Shown here: positions 5,769-11,910 of the stretch, one piece after another
Numbering within the stretch: the first letter of the stretch is position 1
Layout of the letters: each line of letters begins with the position of its first letter
NCBI GenBank assembly: GCA_012800475.1
Contig: JAAZJF010000333.1
Span: 1-11,910 of the forward strand
Direction: 5' to 3'
DNA: 11,910 nt
Origin: Gammaproteobacteria bacterium
Lineage (GTDB): Bacteria; Pseudomonadota; Gammaproteobacteria; Pseudomonadales; Pseudomonadaceae
The notes under the pieces: generated by a model
Database searches by the model: none
What the model saw: only the letters and a program-made list of their open reading frames with translations
Told to the model about the DNA's origin: nothing
Translations under genes and position numbers: made by a program

Positions 5769-6932
5769 TTACTTAAAAAAGCCGTAAAAGAACATACGTA
5801 CAGTGTCGAGCAGGCGACGGAAGAAACCACCTTCTTCAACATCATGCAATGCCACCAGTTCAGCGGTGTGCACGACTTCATCGGCTAAACGCACTTCAAC
5901 AATACCTAGACGATCGCCCTTGTGCACTGGGGCAATCACGCTTTCATCCATCACCATGGCAGCAGTCATCTTTTTGATCTGGCCGCGCGGTAAAGTCAGT
6001 GTTAAATCATTGGCTAAACCCACTTTAACTTGCGAGCTTTCGCCTTTCCAAACTTGGCTATCGGCCAGTTCAATACCTTTTTGGTAAAAGGTTTTGGTTT
6101 CAAAAAAGCGAAAACCATAGGTCAATAGCTTTTGCGTTTCAGCTGCTCGACTGGCTTCACTGCTTGCACCAAAGACTACGGAAATCAAACGCATCTCATC
6201 GCGCACAGCAGACGCCACCAAGCAATAGCCTGCCTCATCAGTATGGCCTGTTTTTAAGCCATCTACTGTTTTATCGCGCCACAATAACAAGTTGCGGTTA
6301 GGTTGCTTAATGCCATTCCAGAGAAACTCTTTCTGGGCATAAATTGAGTAATGCTCAGGATCTTCATAAATAATGGCTCGAGCCAAGCGCGCCATATCAT
6401 GCGCTGATGAATAATGATCTTCAGCCGGCAACCCTGTGGCGTTTAAAAAATTACTGTTATCCAACTTTAAGCGGCGTGCCGCAGTATTCATCATGCCGGA
6501 GAAGGCTTCTTCACTTCCTGCAATATGCTCAGCTAATGCCACACTGGCATCGTTACCGGACTGAATAATAATGCCATGCAGCAAATCATCTACCGACACT
6601 TGTTTGCCAACATCAATAAACATGCGTGAGCCGCCAGTGCGCCAAGCTTTTTCACTGACAGTCACTAAATCTTTCTCTGAAATCTGACCGCTTTGAATTT
6701 CTTTTGTTGCAATATAAGCGGTCATTAATTTGGTTAAACTGGCCGGTGGCAAACGGTCATCGGCATTGTGCTCAACCAACACATTACCACTGGCTGCATC
6801 AAGTAATATATAGGATTTAGCGGCCAGCTCTGGCATCGCCGGAATCACTGTGGGTGCAGCACTCACAGAACCGACACTGCAAACCACCACAACGCTCAGA
6901 CAAAGTTTTTTCAGCAAGGTATTCACTTTCAT
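5769..6932 (-). CDS. dacA: D-alanyl-D-alanine carboxypeptidase (PBP5 family)
   Basis: This low-molecular-weight penicillin-binding protein removes the terminal D-Ala of peptidoglycan pentapeptides in the periplasm. The 387-aa precursor has a signal peptide with likely cleavage after SVSA (Ala25). The serine peptidase motifs are SLTK (65-68, nucleophile Ser65), SGN (125-127) and KTG (227-229). A C-terminal domain follows, ending in the amphipathic helix GGFFRRLLDTVRMFFYGFFK that anchors the enzyme to the inner membrane. I chose the ATG at 6930-6932 because it gives a normal signal peptide (MKVNTLLKKLCLS) and has a weak GAGAG 4 nt ahead. The frame is open to 6992, but the 20 extra residues do not look like a signal peptide. 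P. aeruginosa calls the gene at this position dacC; E. coli has dacA next to rlpA and ybeD. Confidence 0.94.
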   Translation of the reverse strand: MKVNTLLKKLCLSVVVVCSVGSVSAAPTVIPAMPELAAKSYILLDAASGNVLVEHNADDRLPPASLTKLMTAYIATKEIQSGQISEKDLVTVSEKAWRTGGSRMFIDVGKQVSVDDLLHGIIIQSGNDASVALAEHIAGSEEAFSGMMNTAARRLKLDNSNFLNATGLPAEDHYSSAHDMARLARAIIYEDPEHYSIYAQKEFLWNGIKQPNRNLLLWRDKTVDGLKTGHTDEAGYCLVASAVRDEMRLISVVFGASSEASRAAETQKLLTYGFRFFETKTFYQKGIELADSQVWKGESSQVKVGLANDLTLTLPRGQIKKMTAAMVMDESVIAPVHKGDRLGIVEVRLADEVVHTAELVALHDVEEGGFFRRLLDTVRMFFYGFFK

Positions 6933-6950
6933 ACAACTCTCAATTTTTAA

Positions 6951-6972
6951 AGTTAAACACGGATGCTTAACT
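6951..6972. repeat. Short inverted repeat upstream of dacA
   Basis: AGTTAA (6951-6956) and TTAACT (6967-6972) form 6-bp arms around 10 nt, in the 90-nt rlpA-dacA gap. It starts about 19 nt ahead of the dacA ATG. The arms are short and AT-rich, so chance is likely. No clear promoter for dacA was found in this gap. Confidence 0.2.
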
Positions 6973-7022
6973 AATTTATGTGCCAGCGACACGGGTGGTC
7001 GAAACCTCAGTACGTTTAATCT

Positions 7023-8021
7023 TTATTGTGCCGTCACCAAAGCGGGCTCACCTAAGTTAGCCAAGCGCACGCGCTCCTGTAAGTGTTCAACCTCGGTCTG
7101 ATCGGGCACGGGGCCCATCCGCACGCGGTGTAGCACCTGCTGATTGAGTACCACCGAGTTGATAAACACCGGTGCAACCGTCAAGGTGCTCAGTTTGTCG
7201 CGCAACAGTTGCGCAGCGTCTGGATTGGCGAAGGCTGCGACTTGGAGATACAGGCCAGCGGCTGATGGTGTAGCGTTTTTTTTTGCGTCAATTTGCGATG
7301 GCAAGAGTGCTCCAGCATGTTGCTCGGCGGGCGGCGTATACACTTCAGGCTCAACCGATGGACTGGGCAAACTCAGCGGTTTGACTGCTGCGACAGAAGC
7401 GCCTTGCGGTGCTTTTTTACCCCGTGCTGCCCACCACTGATGCGGATCAATACCTTCTACGCTGACACGCGCCACACCTTTTTCGGCATAACCCAGTTTT
7501 TTAGCTGCAGCAAACGACAAATCAATCACACGATCAGAATAAAACGGACCGCGATCATTGACACGCAAAGTGACGCTCAGACCGTTTTCCAAGTTAGTCA
7601 CTTTGACATAACTGGGCAAAGGCAGTGTTTTATGAGCGGCCGTCATACCGTATAAGTCAAAGGTCTCACCATTGGCTGTATCGCGCCCGTGAAACTTAGT
7701 GCCATACCAAGAAGCCGTGCCGGTCACTTTATAATTGCGTGCATCTTGAATTGGAAAATAGCGACTGCCCATCACAGTATAAGGTGCAGCTTTAAATGCG
7801 CCAGCATGGGGCATCGGCACAGCATCCGGAATGCGCGATACATCCACTGTCCACCAAGGTGCGCCATCATTACCCGGCTGTTTAAAATCCACCGGACCGC
7901 TAATCGAACCGCCACGGATCACGGGCTGCGGCTGTGGCGCTTTTGAGCTGCCGGACGAGCAACTGATCAAGGCCGCGCCTAAAGCTGCGGCAGTCAACAG
8001 TTGCATACTGTGCTTCAACAT
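7023..8021 (-). CDS. rlpA: RlpA lipoprotein, septal lytic transglycosylase with SPOR domain
   Basis: In P. aeruginosa RlpA cleaves denuded glycan strands (lacking stem peptides) and helps separate daughter cells; SPOR domains bind such strands at the septum. The 332-aa precursor has a lipoprotein signal with lipobox LISC (Cys21). Ser-Ser after the cysteine favours the outer membrane. A double-psi beta-barrel domain covers about residues 97-190, with TASWYG, His130 (TAAHKTLP) and Asp156 (VNDRGPF) in the positions reported as catalytic in P. aeruginosa RlpA. A Pro/Ala-rich linker leads to a C-terminal SPOR domain (about 255-332, LYLQVAAFAN to GEPALV). The ATG is 2 nt after the mltB stop. AAGGA (8028-8032), inside the mltB end, lies 6 nt ahead, so the two genes should be cotranscribed. 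Confidence 0.95.
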   Translation of the reverse strand: MLKHSMQLLTAAALGAALISCSSGSSKAPQPQPVIRGGSISGPVDFKQPGNDGAPWWTVDVSRIPDAVPMPHAGAFKAAPYTVMGSRYFPIQDARNYKVTGTASWYGTKFHGRDTANGETFDLYGMTAAHKTLPLPSYVKVTNLENGLSVTLRVNDRGPFYSDRVIDLSFAAAKKLGYAEKGVARVSVEGIDPHQWWAARGKKAPQGASVAAVKPLSLPSPSVEPEVYTPPAEQHAGALLPSQIDAKKNATPSAAGLYLQVAAFANPDAAQLLRDKLSTLTVAPVFINSVVLNQQVLHRVRMGPVPDQTEVEHLQERVRLANLGEPALVTAQ

Positions 8022-8023
8022 TG

Positions 8024-9031
8024 TTAGTCCTTACGTGTCGCTACTAATAATTCAGCCAACTCATTGACGGCCATGGCATACATAACACTGCGATTATAGC
8101 GCGTTATGGCATGAAAATTCGCTAAACCAATCCAATACTCAGGACCTGCTTGCGCATCTAAACGAAACGCGGTGACCTTGGTTTTTTTATCTATCGCAGC
8201 ACGTGGCTTCCAGCCTAGCTTTTGTAACTGCTGTACAGTGATTTTTGGATCTAAGCTGTCGGAGAGTCCTTTATCCGCTTTTTCAGCTGATTTAATATCA
8301 GCACGCACTACAACTTTTTCGCCAGGCTGCCAACCATGCTCAATAAAGTAGTTCGCCACACTGCCCACTGCATCGGTTGGGTTCTGCCAAATATCAATAT
8401 GGCCATCCTGATCAAAATCAACGGCATACGCACGGAAACTACCCGGCATAAACTGCGGTAATCCCATGGCGCCAGCATAAGAACCTGTCAAACTCAAAGG
8501 GTTCACCTGCTCTTCACGAGTCAGCAATAAATACTCTTTAAGTTGCTGACGGAAAAACGGCGCACGCGGCGGATAATCAAAGGCTAAGGTTGATAAAGCA
8601 TCAATCACACGGTGACCACCGGTATTGCCGCCATAAATTGTTTCAACACCAATAATGGCCACAATAATCTCAGCGGGTACACCGTACTCTTGCTCAGCAC
8701 GCGCCAAGGCTTCTTTGTTTTGCTCCCAAAACTCAACACCTTTATCAACACGCGCCTGAGTGATAAAAATCGGACGGTATTCTTTCCATAACTTCACGCG
8801 CTCTGCAGGTCGTGAAATGGCATCTAAAATAAATTGTTTACGCTGCGCTTGAGCAAAAAGCTCATACAGTGGCTCGGGTAAAAAACCGAACTCAGTATTC
8901 ATTTCCTGAATAAACTCAACCGCTAAGGGATGCTCTGCATAGTTTTTCTCTTGGGCGCTCGCCTGTGTTACAGCCAGCGTTAATCCTAAACACGCCACTA
9001 AATGTTTCATTTTAAATACCACAGTTTGCAT
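8024..9031 (-). CDS. mltB: Lytic murein transglycosylase B (SltB1/MltB family)
   Basis: A periplasmic lytic transglycosylase that cuts the MurNAc-GlcNAc bond to leave 1,6-anhydroMurNAc ends. The 335-aa product contains IGVETIYGG, with catalytic Glu130; GAMGLPQFMPGSF (188-199); and DFDQDGHID (205-213), like the calcium-binding EF-hand loop of E. coli Slt35. The N-terminus is a signal peptide with a likely type I cleavage after QASA (Ala26). I chose the ATG at 9029-9031 because AAGGG (9038-9042) sits 6 nt ahead of it; the in-frame ATG at 9008-9010 has no such site. LVAC at residues 11-14 resembles a lipobox but lies before the hydrophobic core, so a soluble enzyme like Pseudomonas SltB1 is more likely than a lipoprotein like E. 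coli MltB. The gene lies 9 nt after rodA and 2 nt before rlpA. Confidence 0.94.
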   Translation of the reverse strand: MQTVVFKMKHLVACLGLTLAVTQASAQEKNYAEHPLAVEFIQEMNTEFGFLPEPLYELFAQAQRKQFILDAISRPAERVKLWKEYRPIFITQARVDKGVEFWEQNKEALARAEQEYGVPAEIIVAIIGVETIYGGNTGGHRVIDALSTLAFDYPPRAPFFRQQLKEYLLLTREEQVNPLSLTGSYAGAMGLPQFMPGSFRAYAVDFDQDGHIDIWQNPTDAVGSVANYFIEHGWQPGEKVVVRADIKSAEKADKGLSDSLDPKITVQQLQKLGWKPRAAIDKKTKVTAFRLDAQAGPEYWIGLANFHAITRYNRSVMYAMAVNELAELLVATRKD

Positions 9032-9037
9032 GTATGA

Positions 9038-9042
9038 CCCTT
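9038..9042 (-). promoter_or_regulatory. Shine-Dalgarno site deciding the mltB start
   Basis: AAGGG on the minus strand overlaps the rodA stop codon and lies 6 nt ahead of the ATG at 9029-9031. The alternative ATG at 9008-9010 is preceded by an AT-rich stretch with no ribosome-binding sequence. Confidence 0.6.
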
Positions 9043-10186
9043 AAGATTGAGCAATCCATTTACGGTGTGTATGAATTGCCATTAAAATACCAAATCCAGA
9101 TAAAAGTGTAACCAGCGAGGTGCCGCCGTAACTGATAAATGGCAGCGGCACCCCAACAACAGGTAATAAGCCGCTCACCATGCCGACGTTCACAAAGACA
9201 TAAATAAAGAATGTAAAAGTAATTGAGCCAGCTAATAATTTGCCAAACACTGTTTGCGCTTGCAGAGTAATCACCATTGCGCGTGCAATCAATAGTAAAT
9301 ACACCAGTAGCAACATACAGATACCCACCAAGCCAAACTCTTCACCTAAAACAGCAATAATAAAGTCGGTATGGCTCTCAGGTAAAAAATCCAAATGCGA
9401 TTGTGTCCCCATCAACCAGCCTTTGCCAAACACACCACCTGAGCCAATCGCGGCTTTAGATTGAATGATATTCCAGCCACTGCCCAGCGGGTCGCTTTCA
9501 GGGTTTAAGAAGGTTAATACGCGCTGCTTTTGATACTGGCGCATGACAAAAATCCACATACACAATGCCACAGGGACCACCGCAGCAATCGCACCTAATA
9601 TCCAACGCCAGCGCAAACCGCCGAGAAACAACACAAAAACACCCGAAACCAGCACCAACAAAGCCGTCCCTAAGTCAGGCTGACGAGCAATCAATACAAA
9701 AGGTACGACAATCAACAGAGCACTGATGACAATGCGTTTAAATGACGGTGGTAGATTATGCCGTGAGATGTACCAAGCCAAGGTCATAGGTACAAACACT
9801 TTCATCAATTCAGCCGGCTGAAAGCGCACTACCCCTGGGATATTAATCCAGCGGGTGGCACCCATCGCATTATGCCCAATGACCTCAACCACAACCAATA
9901 GCACAACCCCTATTATGTAGAGTAATGCCGACCAGTTGGCCATATAGCGCGGATCCAATTGCGCGACAACAACCATCACACCAAGACCCAAACCAAAGGA
10001 TGTGGCTTGTTTAATTAACAAACTCTCGTCTTTACCGCTGGCTGAATACAATACAAACAAACCAATTGCACCGAGCATTAACAATAAAAACAAGAGCCAA
10101 CCATCAATATGAACGCGCTGTAAAATCGATGCGCGACGTCGTAAAACATCACCTTCTGAGAGTTCTCGATCAAAACCACGACTCAT
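9041..10186 (-). CDS. rodA: RodA, SEDS peptidoglycan glycosyltransferase
   Basis: RodA polymerises lipid II into glycan strands for side-wall growth, working in a complex with PBP2 (mrdA, directly upstream). The 381-aa protein is an inner-membrane protein with about ten transmembrane helices after a basic cytoplasmic start (VLRRRASILQR). SEDS motifs include TRWINIPGVVRFQPAELMK (111-129), QPDLGTAL (169-176), LPESHTDFI (268-276, where Asp274 matches the catalytic Asp262 of E. coli by position) and LPFISYGGTSL near the end. The ATG overlaps the mrdA stop (ATGA), and a very strong AGGAGGT (10192-10198) stands 5 nt ahead, inside the mrdA end. This supports coordinated synthesis of the two partners. 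Also called mrdB. Confidence 0.97.
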   Translation of the reverse strand: MSRGFDRELSEGDVLRRRASILQRVHIDGWLLFLLLMLGAIGLFVLYSASGKDESLLIKQATSFGLGLGVMVVVAQLDPRYMANWSALLYIIGVVLLVVVEVIGHNAMGATRWINIPGVVRFQPAELMKVFVPMTLAWYISRHNLPPSFKRIVISALLIVVPFVLIARQPDLGTALLVLVSGVFVLFLGGLRWRWILGAIAAVVPVALCMWIFVMRQYQKQRVLTFLNPESDPLGSGWNIIQSKAAIGSGGVFGKGWLMGTQSHLDFLPESHTDFIIAVLGEEFGLVGICMLLLVYLLLIARAMVITLQAQTVFGKLLAGSITFTFFIYVFVNVGMVSGLLPVVGVPLPFISYGGTSLVTLLSGFGILMAIHTHRKWIAQS

Positions 10187-11910
10187 CGCTGACCTCCTGC
10201 ACCTGATGCACTTTGAGTCGTTTCATACTGACTTTTCAACTCACCTTCTTCATTCAGCAACCAAGCATCTAATACCTGTTTGGCCACAGGTGCTGCAACA
10301 CCTGAACCTGACTCACCATTTTCCACCATCACAGCCACAGTAATCGCAGGCTTTTCTGCAGGCGCATAGGCAATAAATAAGGCATGATCACGATGGCGCT
10401 CTTGTACTTTATCGCGGTTATAACGCTCGCCCTGCTTGATGGCGACCACTTGTGCGGTACCGCTTTTACCGGCGATACGATATAGCGCAGAATCACCGAC
10501 TTTACGCGCCGTACCGCGCGAGCCATGCAGCACATCTTCCATGCCTTGCTGCACTGCTCGCCATGTATTGGGGTCTCGCAAAATAATATCATCGGGCATT
10601 TGTGCATTCACAATGGGCTGCACACCGCCCACACTGCGTGCCAAATGCGGGCTCAACCAACGGCCTTTCGACGCCATTAATGCCGCTGATTGCGCTAATT
10701 GCAATGGCGTAGCCTGCATATAGCCTTGACCAATACCTAAAATAAGCGTTTCACCTGGATACCAAGGCTGGCGATAACGGTTGCGTTTCCAGTCACGCGA
10801 GGGCATCAGCCCTGCTGTTTCTTCAAACATATCCAATGCCACGCGCTGACCAAAGCCAAAACGGGTCATATATTCATGGATACGATCAACACCTAACTTA
10901 TGTGCTAAATCATAAAAATATGTATCGTTTGAACGCGCCAGTGCCACATCAAGCGCCACCCAGCCATCCCCATAACGGTTCCAGTTACGGTAACGGTGCT
11001 GGTGATTGGGCAGTTTATAAAAGCCAGGATCAAACACTCGGGAACTGGGCGTAATCACATCGGCATCTAAGCCGGCAACGGCCATCATAGGTTTAATGGT
11101 TGAACCTGGCGGATACAATCCACGCAGCACTCGGTTAAACAAAGGCTGATCAGGCGAGTCGCGCAGTAAACCATAGGCTTTAAAACTGATACCCGTAACA
11201 AAAGGGTTAGGGTCAAAACTGGGCTGACTGACCATCGCTAATACTTCACCCGTATTAGGATCAAGCGCAACAATCGCACCGCGACGGCCGTCCAAAGCAA
11301 TTTCAGCCGCCTCTTGCAGTTTATTATCCAGCGTCAAGTAAATATCTTGCCCTGAGACTGGCTCCACCCGATTGAGCACACGCAACACCCGACCACGGGC
11401 ATTGGTTTCAACTTCTTCATACCCCACCTGGCCGTGTAACTGCTCTTCATAAAAGCGCTCGATCCCTGTCTTACCCACGTGGTGAGTTCCGCTGTAGTTC
11501 ACAGGATCCAGACGCTTAAGCTCAACTTCGTTGATACGCCCAACATAGCCGACTGAATGCGCAAAATGCTCTTTTTGTGGATAGTAACGCACCAAGCTTG
11601 CCGCCACTTCTACCCCCGGCAGGCGAAACTGGTTCACAGCAATGCGCGCAATTTGCTCTTCGCTGAGCTCGAACATCACCGGCACTGGCTCAAATGGACG
11701 CCGCCCCTGACGGATACGTTTTTCAAACAGCTCGCGGCTTTCAGGCTCCAGCTCTAAAATCTCAATAATCGAGCTCAGCACCTGTTCCCAATCCCCTGCT
11801 CGCTCACGGGTTAAGGTCAAGCTAAAACTGGCACGATTATCAGCAATCACTAAACCATTTCGATCGTAAATCATCCCGCGCGTGGGCGGTAAAGATTGCA
11901 CATGAATACG
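10183..11910 (-). CDS. mrdA: Penicillin-binding protein 2 (MrdA), 5' end missing
   Basis: PBP2 is the essential class B transpeptidase of the elongasome and the partner of RodA. 575 residues are visible; the frame runs off the right edge. The GTG at 11899-11901 is an internal valine codon (RIHVQSLPPTRG), not the start. About 50-60 residues, with the short cytoplasmic tail and the membrane anchor, should lie outside. The visible part begins with the pedestal domain (PPTRGMIYDRNG) and continues into the transpeptidase domain. The transpeptidase motifs are PGSTIK (nucleophile Ser codon 11101-11103, Lys 11092-11094), SND (Ser codon 10930-10932) and KSGT (Lys codon 10465-10467). The stop overlaps the rodA start by 4 nt (ATGA). 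Known as pbpA in Pseudomonas. Regulation cannot be judged because the upstream region is missing. Confidence 0.97.
   Translation of the reverse strand, partial: RIHVQSLPPTRGMIYDRNGLVIADNRASFSLTLTRERAGDWEQVLSSIIEILELEPESRELFEKRIRQGRRPFEPVPVMFELSEEQIARIAVNQFRLPGVEVAASLVRYYPQKEHFAHSVGYVGRINEVELKRLDPVNYSGTHHVGKTGIERFYEEQLHGQVGYEEVETNARGRVLRVLNRVEPVSGQDIYLTLDNKLQEAAEIALDGRRGAIVALDPNTGEVLAMVSQPSFDPNPFVTGISFKAYGLLRDSPDQPLFNRVLRGLYPPGSTIKPMMAVAGLDADVITPSSRVFDPGFYKLPNHQHRYRNWNRYGDGWVALDVALARSNDTYFYDLAHKLGVDRIHEYMTRFGFGQRVALDMFEETAGLMPSRDWKRNRYRQPWYPGETLILGIGQGYMQATPLQLAQSAALMASKGRWLSPHLARSVGGVQPIVNAQMPDDIILRDPNTWRAVQQGMEDVLHGSRGTARKVGDSALYRIAGKSGTAQVVAIKQGERYNRDKVQERHRDHALFIAYAPAEKPAITVAVMVENGESGSGVAAPVAKQVLDAWLLNEEGELKSQYETTQSASGAGGQR
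10192..10198 (-). promoter_or_regulatory. Very strong Shine-Dalgarno site of rodA
   Basis: AGGAGGT on the minus strand lies 5 nt ahead of the rodA ATG and inside the last codons of mrdA. It is the best ribosome-binding match I noticed in the window. Together with the ATGA overlap it suggests both coupling and efficient initiation. Confidence 0.8.

Noticed and set aside
6933..6992. Upstream in-frame extension of DacA
   Set aside because: It would bury the signal peptide behind 20 unrelated residues. The ATG at 6932 gives a standard signal peptide.
11899..11901. GTG as the start of mrdA
   Set aside because: The frame continues to the window edge, and the residues before it (RIH) fit the conserved PBP2 stretch. 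A start here would remove the membrane anchor.
1..11910. Mobile element, CRISPR array, prophage or defence system
   Set aside because: I saw no transposase, integrase, regularly spaced repeats, terminal inverted repeats or defence gene motifs. Apart from the 74-aa gene, every sizeable frame is a known core gene or its shadow.

Overview
The window looks like core chromosome of a gammaproteobacterium close to Pseudomonas, but with a more balanced base composition than typical Pseudomonas. Two arguments support this. The proteins (MutS, FdxA, LipA, RlpA, RodA, PBP2) resemble their Pseudomonas counterparts as I remember them. The minus-strand order mrdA-rodA-mltB-rlpA-dacA-ybeD-lipB-lipA is the order known from P. 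aeruginosa (pbpA, rodA, sltB1, rlpA, dacC, DUF493 gene, lipB, lipA). The genus cannot be fixed from the sequence alone; a lower-GC Pseudomonadaceae lineage is my inference.

Layout. Positions 1-155 hold a tRNA-Leu(CAA) gene with a perfect -10 box and an intrinsic terminator. Positions 192-416 (minus) hold a small unrecognised protein gene with a strong Shine-Dalgarno site. The plus strand then carries mutS (581-3157) and fdxA (3291-3614). A terminator-like hairpin, a possible extended -10 promoter and a 12-bp palindrome lie between them. A bidirectional terminator (3669-3713) separates these from the convergent minus-strand block that fills the rest of the window.

The minus-strand block, in order of transcription (right to left), is mrdA (PBP2, 5' end outside the window), rodA, mltB, rlpA, dacA, ybeD, lipB and lipA. 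The first four are packed with a 4-nt overlap or gaps of 9 and 2 nt. They encode the elongasome peptidoglycan synthase pair (RodA glycosyltransferase and PBP2 transpeptidase) and two lytic transglycosylases. DacA, a membrane-anchored DD-carboxypeptidase, trims the same wall. After a 136-nt gap, ybeD-lipB-lipA overlap end to start; LipB and LipA carry out the two steps of lipoic acid synthesis.

I see no mobile element, CRISPR array, prophage, toxin-antitoxin pair or obviously novel system. The points worth a second look are small: the unrecognised 74-aa gene, the arrangement upstream of fdxA, the dyad elements in the dacA-ybeD gap, and the junction that joins mutS-fdxA to the lipA block instead of the rpoS neighbourhood usual in Pseudomonas.
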